Below are positions 1 through 7,095 of a stretch of 30,942 bases of DNA, piece by piece. A model generated the notes under the pieces. It made no database searches. It saw only the letters and a list, made by a program, of their open reading frames with translations, and was not told the origin of the DNA. The translations under genes and the position numbers were made by a program. This DNA comes from Acidobacteriota bacterium (GTDB taxonomy: Bacteria; Acidobacteriota; Terriglobia; Terriglobales; Acidobacteriaceae): positions 1 to 30,942 of the forward strand of contig JAJYSL010000035.1 of NCBI GenBank assembly GCA_021793595.1, in the 5' to 3' direction. Position 1 is the first letter of the stretch. Every line of letters starts with the position of its first letter.

Positions 1-540
1 CAAGTGGCAGAAATGGTCATCGAAAAGGCCAAGCGCCTGGTCGAACACAAGCGCGACGTGGTCATCCTGCTCGATTCCATCACCCGTCTGGCTCGCGCCT
101 ACAACACCATCGTTCCGCCCTCCGGCAAAGTGCTTTCCGGTGGCGTCGACTCCAACGCTCTGCAGCGGCCCAAGCGTTTCTTCGGTGCCGCTCGCAATAT
201 TGAAGAAGGCGGCTCGCTCACCATCATTGCCACCGCACTCGTCGATACCGGCTCCCGCATGGATGAAGTGATCTTTGAAGAATTCAAGGGCACCGGCAAT
301 ATGGAAGTCATTCTCGACCGCAAGCTGGTCGACAAGCGTGTCTTCCCTGCCATCGATATTCAGCGTTCCGGCACCCGCAAGGAAGAACTACTCATCCCTA
401 AGGATGAGTTGCAGCGTACCTGGCTGGTCCGCAAAGTTCTTAACCCCCTGTCACCGGTCGAAGCGATGGAGCTGCTGGTCGATAAGCTGGGCAAAGCGCG
501 CAACAATTCAGAATTCCTGCAAAATATGAACGCTTTGTAG
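1..540 (+). CDS. rho: Transcription termination factor Rho, C-terminal part (5' truncated by window edge)
   Basis: Rho is the hexameric RNA-dependent ATPase/helicase that ends transcription at Rho-dependent sites in the cytoplasm. The window opens in frame inside the ATPase core. The visible 179 codons contain the Walker B stretch [16 protein letters not shown], the Q-loop region [21 protein letters not shown], the R-loop region [24 protein letters not shown] and the C-terminal helix ending [12 protein letters not shown], all typical of bacterial Rho. The N-terminal RNA-binding domain and the Walker A loop lie outside the window. The frame is intact to the TAG stop. An intrinsic terminator follows 20 bases later, so this appears to be the last gene of its transcript. 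The identification is secure. Confidence 0.97.
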   Translation, partial: QVAEMVIEKAKRLVEHKRDVVILLDSITRLARAYNTIVPPSGKVLSGGVDSNALQRPKRFFGAARNIEEGGSLTIIATALVDTGSRMDEVIFEEFKGTGNMEVILDRKLVDKRVFPAIDIQRSGTRKEELLIPKDELQRTWLVRKVLNPLSPVEAMELLVDKLGKARNNSEFLQNMNAL

Positions 541-560
541 GCAATTGCTTCTTCCTGCCA

Positions 561-592
561 AAAGGCGTGGCCTAAGGGTCGTGCCTTTTTTT
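561..592 (+). terminator. Intrinsic terminator after rho
   Basis: Two 12-base arms (561-572 and 577-588) pair through their whole length, with three G-T wobbles, around a four-base TAAG loop. A run of seven T covers 586-592. It lies 20 bases after the rho stop codon and separates rho from the exported esterase gene. Confidence 0.85.
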
Positions 593-680
593 GCTTTCAC
601 AATGCTCCCAATCAGGCAAAAAATTTGACCGCTTATACTGAGTGGAATTTCGATACTTTCATTCCATGGAGCGCGAACGA

Positions 681-2555
681 GTGAAGCGAAGAGAGTTTTT
701 GAAGTCCGCGGCCGTGGTCGGAGTTACCGCAACATGGGCAAATCCATCTGCATCGGCGGCCACCCCGCAAAATCAACCGGAGCCGCTATTGCAGGATTAT
801 CCCCTTGGCCCCGACTCTAAACGCCAGCGAGATATTCCCATCGGCAACGTCTTCAGCTTCACGATGGACCAGTCAAAATTTTTCCCCGGCACACAACGCA
901 CCATCGACGTCTATGTCCCGGCGCAATACGCCCCTGATCGGCCCGCATGCGTGCTGATCGCGTTGGATCACTTGTTTCCAACCTTGCCGATCGTTTTCGA
1001 CAACCTGATCCATGCCAAAGAATTGCCGGTCATCATCGCCATCGGGCTCTCCTCGGGAATTGACCCTTCCGCCAATCCGCCGCGCAATCCCCGCTTCAAT
1101 CGCAGTTTTGAGTTCGACAGCCTTTCCAGCGTTTTAGCAGAATTCATCCTGCAGGAACTTCTGCCTGCAGTGGAGCAACACAAAACTCCCGACGGCCTGC
1201 CCATCCACCTATCCACCAACCCGAATGATCGCGGCATGATGGGAGGCAGCACCGGCGGCATCGGCTCCTTCACCGTTGCCTGGCAGCGTCCCGACGCGTT
1301 TCGGCGCGTCTACAGCATGATCGGCACCTACGTCGGCATGCGCGGAGGCGATCGCTATCCGGTACTCGTCCGGAAGACCGATCCAAAACCGCTGCGTATT
1401 TTTCTTCAGGATGGCAGCCGCGATGGCTGGCCCGGCGGCCTGGAGTTTGGCGACTGGTGGATGAGCAATCAGGAAATGGAGCGCGCGCTTACATTTTCGG
1501 GATATGAAGTCAATCATGCCTGGGGCGTTCTGGGACACGAAGGCAGCCACGGCGAATCCATTCTTCCCGATGTGATGCGCTGGTTGTGGAAAGATTGGCC
1601 CAGACCGGTGGAAGCGGGAACCAGCAAGAACTCCATGCTGCAGACGGTGGTGCAGCCGCAGGAACACTGGGAACAGGTCTGGTCCAATCCGGCCGCTTCC
1701 GCGAACCGAACCTCCCAAACGCCGATCTATCGCAGTCCTTCGGTGTTGAACGAGCATTCCACCGCTGCGGCCCTTGCGAGTGATTCCTCCGGACATGTTT
1801 ACCTGCAGAATCCATCCAGCGGCGGAATCGATCGCATCCTTGCCGATGGTTCAATGGAACACTTTGCAACCGTCAGCGCTGGAAACAACGGAATCGCTTT
1901 TGGTCCCGATGGGCAACTCTATGTCGCCGAAACTGCCAAGAGTAGAATTGTCGCCTTCAATGACCAAGGACATTCCACCATCGTCGCCGAGGGAATCCAC
2001 TCGATTGGACTCACAGTGACCCACGCCGGAAACATCTACGTGACAGAACCGAATAACACGGCTCCATATTCCGGCAAAGTGTGGCTCATCCGTCCCCATG
2101 GCGAAAAAACCGTCGTTGCTGAAGGCCTCAACGGCCCCACAGGAATTTCTTTATCCCCTGATGGGTTGTGGCTTTGCGCCGCAGAAAGCAAAGGTCATCA
2201 CGGCTACAGCTATCGCGTGCAGCCGAACGGCGAATTGCAGCTTGGCGAGCCTTATTACTGGTTCCACGTTCCCGACACCGCCAACGACAGCGGAGTCACC
2301 CAGATTTGCATGGATCGCGAGGGATATGCCTACGCCGCCACGCGCATGGGCGTGCAGATCTTCGACCGCAATGGACGCGTCCGTGCGATTCTTCCGGTGG
2401 CCGGTCACCAGTTGGCTGGAATCTGCTTTGGCGGCGCAGACATGCAAACGCTCTACGTCTCTACCGGACACACAATCTATCGCCGCCAGCTCAAGGCAGT
2501 AGGTTTCCCGCCATCCGACGCACCCATCGTGCTGCCCGAAGGCTCAGCGGGTTAG
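681..2555 (+). CDS. Tat-exported protein with esterase-like domain and C-terminal SMP-30/gluconolactonase-like beta-propeller
   Basis: The N-terminus (MKRREFLKSAAVVGVTA) is a twin-arginine-type signal, so export of a folded protein is expected. Residues about 45-320 resemble the enterochelin esterase/Fes-type alpha/beta hydrolase fold: a nucleophile-elbow-like GGSTGG with Ser190, then FLQDGSRDG, then GHEGSHGE with His286 and His290 before an LPDVMRWLW helix. Residues about 350-610 carry repeated blades such as GIAFGPDGQLYVAET and GISLSPDGLWLCAAE, typical of SMP-30/gluconolactonase-type propellers. A combined carbohydrate-ester or lactone hydrolase is an inference; the substrate is unknown. 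The GTG at 681 is preferred because GGAG lies nine bases upstream and it places the RR motif at the extreme N-terminus; ATG 666 and GTG 642 are in-frame alternatives. The last 12 bases overlap the convergent cupin gene. Confidence 0.8.
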   Translation: MKRREFLKSAAVVGVTATWANPSASAATPQNQPEPLLQDYPLGPDSKRQRDIPIGNVFSFTMDQSKFFPGTQRTIDVYVPAQYAPDRPACVLIALDHLFPTLPIVFDNLIHAKELPVIIAIGLSSGIDPSANPPRNPRFNRSFEFDSLSSVLAEFILQELLPAVEQHKTPDGLPIHLSTNPNDRGMMGGSTGGIGSFTVAWQRPDAFRRVYSMIGTYVGMRGGDRYPVLVRKTDPKPLRIFLQDGSRDGWPGGLEFGDWWMSNQEMERALTFSGYEVNHAWGVLGHEGSHGESILPDVMRWLWKDWPRPVEAGTSKNSMLQTVVQPQEHWEQVWSNPAASANRTSQTPIYRSPSVLNEHSTAAALASDSSGHVYLQNPSSGGIDRILADGSMEHFATVSAGNNGIAFGPDGQLYVAETAKSRIVAFNDQGHSTIVAEGIHSIGLTVTHAGNIYVTEPNNTAPYSGKVWLIRPHGEKTVVAEGLNGPTGISLSPDGLWLCAAESKGHHGYSYRVQPNGELQLGEPYYWFHVPDTANDSGVTQICMDREGYAYAATRMGVQIFDRNGRVRAILPVAGHQLAGICFGGADMQTLYVSTGHTIYRRQLKAVGFPPSDAPIVLPEGSAG

Positions 2556-2885
2556 TGAATCGACGATGAACACCTTCGCTCCATCATCCGTCGAAACCCG
2601 ATGCCTGCCAGCTTGATCGCCAATATGAAAGCTCGAACCCGCGCACAGATCGAAGCTCCGTCCGTCTCCCAATGCAATCTTCAACGATCCCGCAACAACG
2701 AATGCGATGTGCCCTCGGGCGCACCAGTGGTCAGCGGTATAGCCCGGCGTAAAGTCGACCATCCGAACGCACACCGTCTCACTGATAACGGTGCGCAAGC
2801 GTGCTGTACCGCTCTTGCCGGGGACTTCGGTTACAGGTTTCCTCTCCCATTCGATCACCGTGAATGGCACCTGTTCGACCTTCAT
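2544..2885 (-). CDS. Small cupin-fold protein with D-H-x-C...H motif
   Basis: A 113-residue single-domain cupin. The first cupin motif is seen as DHWCARGH (Asp52, His53, Cys55, His59) followed by the glycine turn AGSLKIALGDG. The second motif region is GSSFHIGDQAGRHRV. The Asp-His-x-Cys arrangement resembles the small family annotated as DHCW-motif cupins, whose biochemical role I do not know; metal binding is likely. The ATG at 2885 is chosen over an in-frame start at 2933 because GGAGAGA stands upstream at proper distance. It is the last gene of the minus-strand polysaccharide run, 51 bases after the acetyltransferase, and overlaps the convergent esterase gene by 12 bases. Its link to polysaccharide synthesis rests on position only. 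Confidence 0.75.
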   Translation of the reverse strand: MKVEQVPFTVIEWERKPVTEVPGKSGTARLRTVISETVCVRMVDFTPGYTADHWCARGHIAFVVAGSLKIALGDGRSFDLCAGSSFHIGDQAGRHRVSTDDGAKVFIVDSLTR

Positions 2886-2936
2886 CGGAGTCTCTCCACA
2901 ACGAAAATCACGGAAATTTGCAATGGCGCGCATCCG

Positions 2937-3551
2937 CTACTCGATGCGCTTGCGCTCTTTCACCTTGCGCGCGGGAACTCCCGCATAAATCGACCAGGGT
3001 TCCAGATCTTTGGTTGCCACCGAAGCGAGTCCGAGAATCGCCCCATCTGCAAGGTTCACTCCCGGCGAAACACACGCACGCGCCGCTACCCACGCATAGC
3101 GTCCCATTCGCATAGGGAGCGGTACCACGGGAAATCTTGGATCGTTATAGTCATGCGTAGCGCCGCATAGGTACGCTCCCTGCGACACAATGGCATGCGA
3201 GGCAAGAAACATCGGCGCCGGATTGTACAGTTCCGCTCCGTCGGCCACCATCACCGTGTCTTCGCATTCCAGCTTCCACGGCGCCCATACGCGAGAGGCG
3301 GGGTAGAAGCGGCAGCGCGGTCCCAGTTTCGCGCCAAAGCATCGCAGCAGCCACGCGCGCCACGCATGCGCAATCCGCGGCGACGGACGATACAGCATGA
3401 TCCAAACGAGGCTCCAAAGCTGTCGTTGCACGCGGTTGTTAAACGAATATTGTGGCGCAGTATAGGGATCCTTCCGCATGCGCGCGTCGCTCCCGGCAGT
3501 CTCCCGATCCGTAGGCGATGCGAGCGAACTAGAGGACGGGTTTGGATCCAT
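2937..3551 (-). CDS. WcaF-like hexapeptide-repeat acetyltransferase
   Basis: A 204-residue left-handed beta-helix acyltransferase of the type that O-acetylates sugars in exopolysaccharides (WcaF of colanic acid synthesis, related to NodL/LacA). Visible signatures are the family's leading segment (SFNNRVQRQLWSLVWIMLYRP, about residues 36-56, then AWRAWLLRCFGAKLG), hexapeptide-type repeats, the catalytic His region CGATHDYNDPRF (His133) and the closing AGVPARKVKERK. Acetyl-CoA is the expected donor. It lies only 12 bases after the upstream glycosyltransferase stop (3564), which argues for co-transcription. ATG 3551 is used; a GTG at 3560 is in frame but gains only three residues, and neither has a strong Shine-Dalgarno sequence. 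The first ~25 residues are Ser/Pro-rich and probably disordered. Confidence 0.85.
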   Translation of the reverse strand: MDPNPSSSSLASPTDRETAGSDARMRKDPYTAPQYSFNNRVQRQLWSLVWIMLYRPSPRIAHAWRAWLLRCFGAKLGPRCRFYPASRVWAPWKLECEDTVMVADGAELYNPAPMFLASHAIVSQGAYLCGATHDYNDPRFPVVPLPMRMGRYAWVAARACVSPGVNLADGAILGLASVATKDLEPWSIYAGVPARKVKERKRIE

Positions 3552-3563
3552 GGGCCACACTCA

Positions 3564-4709
3564 CTACTGCATGTATTGAAAGAATCGTACTAGTTCGCTG
3601 ACGTTTTGATCCAGATTATAGCGGGCTTCAAAGCAGGCACGTGCCTTCCGCTGCATCTCCTGACGCTGCTCGGTCGATAGCGCCAGCCATCGCTGCAGCA
3701 ACTGTCTCGTGCCATCCATCGTGTCCGGCGCGACCAGCCCGGCGCCATCCGAGTGAATCTCCGGCCAGATGTTCACCTGATCGGAAATCAGAACCGGCCG
3801 GCTGCAGCCCAGCGCCTCTGCCACAGCGATCCCAAAATTTTCCTGGTGCGATGGCAGCACAAACGTCTCGCTGGCGTGAAATGCTCCCCACTTTGCATCG
3901 CCGGTGATCAGGCCGGGCCAGTGCACGCGGCTGGTCAAATGGGCGGCTTTGACACGCGCCTCCAAACCCTCGCGCATGCCCGCGTCCGGGCCCGCCATCA
4001 CCAGGTCGACATCAGGCGCGCTGGCCGCAATCGAGAGAAACGCATCGACCAGCAGATCGCATCCCTTTTTCGGATGGATTCTGCCCAGATATAGAAAAAA
4101 TCTTCTTCTCCGTGCCGCCGGACAGGCCTCGTAGAACGCTTCCACTTGCTGCTGCGGATCACCCGGGGGCGTTTCCGCTCCATACGGCACTACGGCCGCA
4201 TTCCACGGCGGGGTGTTGAAACTTTGCGGCGCCAGGCGCTGCTCCGTGTCGCAGGTGAAGAGAATCGAGTTGGCATCGCGCAGGACGCGACGCTCCGCCA
4301 GGTTCCAGTAGATCCACTTCTTGATGTGCTTCAAGGGATAGCGCCGCTTGAACCACGGATCCAGCATTCCATGGGGAAAAAGTACGTACGGCTTGCGACC
4401 ACGGATCGCGCGCCACGTTCCATAACTCTGGTACTGCCAGATGCCGTGAATCACGACGCCGTCGAAACGATCAATGTTCGCGCGCAGCCAGGGAATCCAT
4501 TTGCTGGAGTAGCCATAGGTTCCATGGCCCTGCCCCAATGCATGCACAGGAAATGTGATCTCGCCGAGAAAATCCTGCGTAGTATCGTCAAGGCACGCCA
4601 CTTCGCCTTCCCAACCCAGGCGCGGACCTGCGGCCACGATGCAGCGCACCAGTTGCGCGGGTCCACCGTATTCCGGGTGGAGAGAACGAATGACATGCAA
4701 AATACGCAT
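3564..4709 (-). CDS. GT4-type glycosyltransferase (GT-B fold)
   Basis: A 381-residue retaining GT-B glycosyltransferase. The N-terminal Rossmann domain begins MRILHVIRSLHPEYGGPAQL, with the acceptor-side glycine loop GGPAQ at 15-19 and HGMLDPWF at 113-120, a motif frequent in exopolysaccharide GT4 enzymes. The C-terminal domain carries YLGRIHPKKG (207-216) and the nucleotide-sugar binding ExxxxxxxE motif from Glu290 to Glu298 in ENFGIAVAE. It should add one sugar to a lipid-linked glycan at the inner membrane; donor and acceptor cannot be told from sequence. The start has a good Shine-Dalgarno (AGGGAGAG, eight bases upstream). It lies 64 bases downstream of another GT4 gene and is followed at once by the acetyltransferase. 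Confidence 0.9.
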   Translation of the reverse strand: MRILHVIRSLHPEYGGPAQLVRCIVAAGPRLGWEGEVACLDDTTQDFLGEITFPVHALGQGHGTYGYSSKWIPWLRANIDRFDGVVIHGIWQYQSYGTWRAIRGRKPYVLFPHGMLDPWFKRRYPLKHIKKWIYWNLAERRVLRDANSILFTCDTEQRLAPQSFNTPPWNAAVVPYGAETPPGDPQQQVEAFYEACPAARRRRFFLYLGRIHPKKGCDLLVDAFLSIAASAPDVDLVMAGPDAGMREGLEARVKAAHLTSRVHWPGLITGDAKWGAFHASETFVLPSHQENFGIAVAEALGCSRPVLISDQVNIWPEIHSDGAGLVAPDTMDGTRQLLQRWLALSTEQRQEMQRKARACFEARYNLDQNVSELVRFFQYMQ

Positions 4710-4773
4710 GGCTATGCGCTCTCCCTACTGTTCGGGTGATTCGTTCGGATGACAGGCTGGGTCGCTTCCATAT

Positions 4774-5988
4774 TTATTTGTGTTCGCTGGCTGCGGTAAA
4801 CGCCTGCATCAGTCCCCTTACATTGGCTTCGAAACTGAAGGCTTGAATGCGCTCCAGGCTGCGCTCGCCCATCTTACGACAAGCGGCTGCGTCCGCTAGA
4901 ACATTTGCCAGTGCATCGGCCAGCGCGGCCACGTTTCCAGCTGGAAACACCAGGCCGTTGCCTCCATCCTTCACCAAATCCGGCTGACATCCGACCTGGT
5001 CGGAAACAACAATGGCTTTGCCTGCGTTCATTGCCTCATTCACCACCAATCCCCAGGGTTCATGGATGGAAGGCAGCACAAACACATCGCACAGGTCGTA
5101 GAAACGCGGCATCTCCGACTGATTGCGGAATCCGAGCAGGCGCACACCCTCGCGATCCTCTGCGCTGGCCTGCTGCAATCGCGCCTCGATCTGGGGGCGC
5201 TTCTCTCCCTCCCCAACAATCAGCAGATAAGGCAGAGGATGCGATCCATCTTCCAATTTCAATCGTCTCACCAGCTCCAGATACGCATCCACCAAGTCAA
5301 TACAGCACTTCCTCGCCAGCAGTTTGGAGGCAAACAGCAACACCGGCCGATTCGATTCCAGGCGTAACTGCTGCCGCAACTCTTCTCTCTTAGCTGAGGC
5401 CGCACGGCATCGCTCTTGAAAGAACGCGTTATCCACCGCATACGGAATCGAAAAAACAGGAATGTCCTTGCCAAGATGATGACGCCAATACTCCGTATTC
5501 CGCTGGCCGACACTGAGAACGCCAAAAGTAAAGCGCCGCAACATTCGAAAGAATATATCCTTCAGCGCCAGCTTGACCGCCCCGCGAGGATGATCGATCA
5601 GTGTAGAGTCCGTGCGCAGCAGCACCGGAATGCTCAACATCTTGGCCCCCGCCATCGCCATCCAGGAATTGAGTGTTGCGTATCCGTGAATCCACAGCAC
5701 ATCAAAGCGGTCCTGCCGAAGCCGACGAAAGATGCCGCGATTCAATGGACGCAGAAAGGAAACGTCATGGCTGTCGAGCAGTCGCGGCAGAAACTCGTGC
5801 GCGTAGCCGCCCAGCAGCGGCACATCCCACTCCACCGCTGCACCAAACCCTTTGTCGTAATAGCTGCGCACAGAAAAGTCGGAGGTGTAGAGCACTGTCA
5901 ACTCCAGCCCAGGTTGCTTGGCAAGTAACCGCAGCAAGGGTGATTGGTACTGGATCGGATGACTGAGAAGATAGGCGACTCGCAGCAT
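4774..5988 (-). CDS. GT4-type glycosyltransferase (GT-B fold)
   Basis: A 404-residue GT-B enzyme, distinct from its neighbour. It opens MLRVAYLLSHPIQYQSPLLR, a start seen in GT4 enzymes of surface polysaccharide loci, and has the C-terminal donor-site motif EPWGLVVNE with Glu310 and Glu318, followed by GKAIVVSDQVGCQPDLV and NGLVFPAGN. It presumably adds a sugar, perhaps xylose given the divergent UDP-xylose gene, but that is inference. The Shine-Dalgarno is weak (GAAAG). The 75-base gap from the wza-like gene contains a TATAGT hexamer (5/6 of a -10 box) on this strand near 6009-6014 without a good -35, so a weak internal promoter is possible. It has no transmembrane segment and would act at the cytoplasmic face of the membrane. 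Confidence 0.9.
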   Translation of the reverse strand: MLRVAYLLSHPIQYQSPLLRLLAKQPGLELTVLYTSDFSVRSYYDKGFGAAVEWDVPLLGGYAHEFLPRLLDSHDVSFLRPLNRGIFRRLRQDRFDVLWIHGYATLNSWMAMAGAKMLSIPVLLRTDSTLIDHPRGAVKLALKDIFFRMLRRFTFGVLSVGQRNTEYWRHHLGKDIPVFSIPYAVDNAFFQERCRAASAKREELRQQLRLESNRPVLLFASKLLARKCCIDLVDAYLELVRRLKLEDGSHPLPYLLIVGEGEKRPQIEARLQQASAEDREGVRLLGFRNQSEMPRFYDLCDVFVLPSIHEPWGLVVNEAMNAGKAIVVSDQVGCQPDLVKDGGNGLVFPAGNVAALADALANVLADAAACRKMGERSLERIQAFSFEANVRGLMQAFTAASEHK

Positions 5989-6063
5989 AACTTTCAGCAG
6001 GTAATATCACTATAAAAATAGGCGAGCTTCAGCATGACAGGTCAGGAACTGTTGCGGACGGCA

Positions 6064-7095
6064 TCATAGGAATGGAATCGCATACACCAGCCCCAGGGCA
6101 ATGCCAATTCCGCCGCCCTTGACAGCAGCTTTCATAGCGTTTGTCGGGACCATGATAATGTCATCATTTTGTAGGATCGGATCAGACGCTTTTCCCTTCA
6201 TGACCCGACTAAGATTGACATGAATTTCGTGGCGGGTTGCGCCGGTGGTCCGGATAATACGAGTGTTCGAAACCGCCGCCTGAAAGCCCACATTGCCCGC
6301 CATGGTCACCGCTTGCATCAGAGTCAAAGGCGTATCCGGCGTAATCGGATAAGCTCCAGAATGCATCACCGCTCCCACCACATACACCACTCCCGTTCGC
6401 GGAACGATCACCCGATCGCCCGGATATAAAGGAACGTTCTGATCCACCGCGTTGGCCGGATTGGAATTCAGCACCACCAGCAGCGGCTCGCTCAATCCCT
6501 TGCGAAGAATGGAAATATTATGGCTGGCATCCGCCTTGAGTCCTCCTGCAGCAGAAAGCGCATCGAACAAGCTCATCGGTGCGAAAGCTGGAATGGCCCT
6601 GGGCGCATTCACTTCTCCCATGACGCCAATAATGTCGACATTCGATTCAGCAACGGAGATCAACACGTCCGGGCTGATGATCATTTGGCCGTCGATCAGC
6701 TTCTTTGCAACCAGTTCCTGCGCCTGCTCCACGGTCAGGCCCGCGACATGGGTGCTGCCAATCAGCGGCAGATCCACGTTGCCATCGCCCGCTATGCGCG
6801 CCGTAATCTTGTAGTCCGGCACGCCGTACACGCTCACGTTAATTCCATCCCCAGGATGCAGAACGATGGGGCTACCCGGCAGAACTTCCGTGGGAGCCCG
6901 CTCGACCAGACCCTTGTTGTCCGGGTTCGGACTGTCCGCTTTTGTCGGTGCAGGCCCCTGGAACTGTGCATATGTCGCTGCTGCCGGCCCCACCATCGCC
7001 ACGACGAGCACCAACGGCACAATACCGCCCGCCAGAAGACGCGCCACCCCTGGGCAAAACCGTCGAGCTATCGTCGTCCATCTCAGCGCGAACAT
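6064..7095 (-). CDS. Wza-like polysaccharide export protein (Poly_export and SLBB domains)
   Basis: A 343-residue periplasmic/outer-membrane export protein. After a signal-like hydrophobic N-terminus (about 16-43) come the Poly_export domain (about 77-150, with LHPGDGINVSVYG and PLIGSTHVAGLTVEQAQ) and two SLBB-type segments (about 152-235 and 236-318, with VMGEVNAPRAIPA and VVGAVMHSGAYPI). The last 16 residues are hydrophobic, comparable in place to the amphipathic C-terminal helix that forms the Wza pore. No lipobox is evident. The start at 7095 is supported by AGGGAGGA six bases upstream and a TGATG junction with the kinase gene, so the two are translationally coupled; the in-frame ATG at 7128 is not needed. 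It would form the exit channel paired with the Wzc-like protein. Confidence 0.92.
   Translation of the reverse strand: MFALRWTTIARRFCPGVARLLAGGIVPLVLVVAMVGPAAATYAQFQGPAPTKADSPNPDNKGLVERAPTEVLPGSPIVLHPGDGINVSVYGVPDYKITARIAGDGNVDLPLIGSTHVAGLTVEQAQELVAKKLIDGQMIISPDVLISVAESNVDIIGVMGEVNAPRAIPAFAPMSLFDALSAAGGLKADASHNISILRKGLSEPLLVVLNSNPANAVDQNVPLYPGDRVIVPRTGVVYVVGAVMHSGAYPITPDTPLTLMQAVTMAGNVGFQAAVSNTRIIRTTGATRHEIHVNLSRVMKGKASDPILQNDDIIMVPTNAMKAAVKGGGIGIALGLVYAIPFL

Noticed and set aside
625..639. TTGACC and TATACT as a promoter for the esterase gene
   Set aside because: The two hexamers are only three bases apart, so they cannot act as a -35/-10 pair; TATACT alone might be a -10 box.
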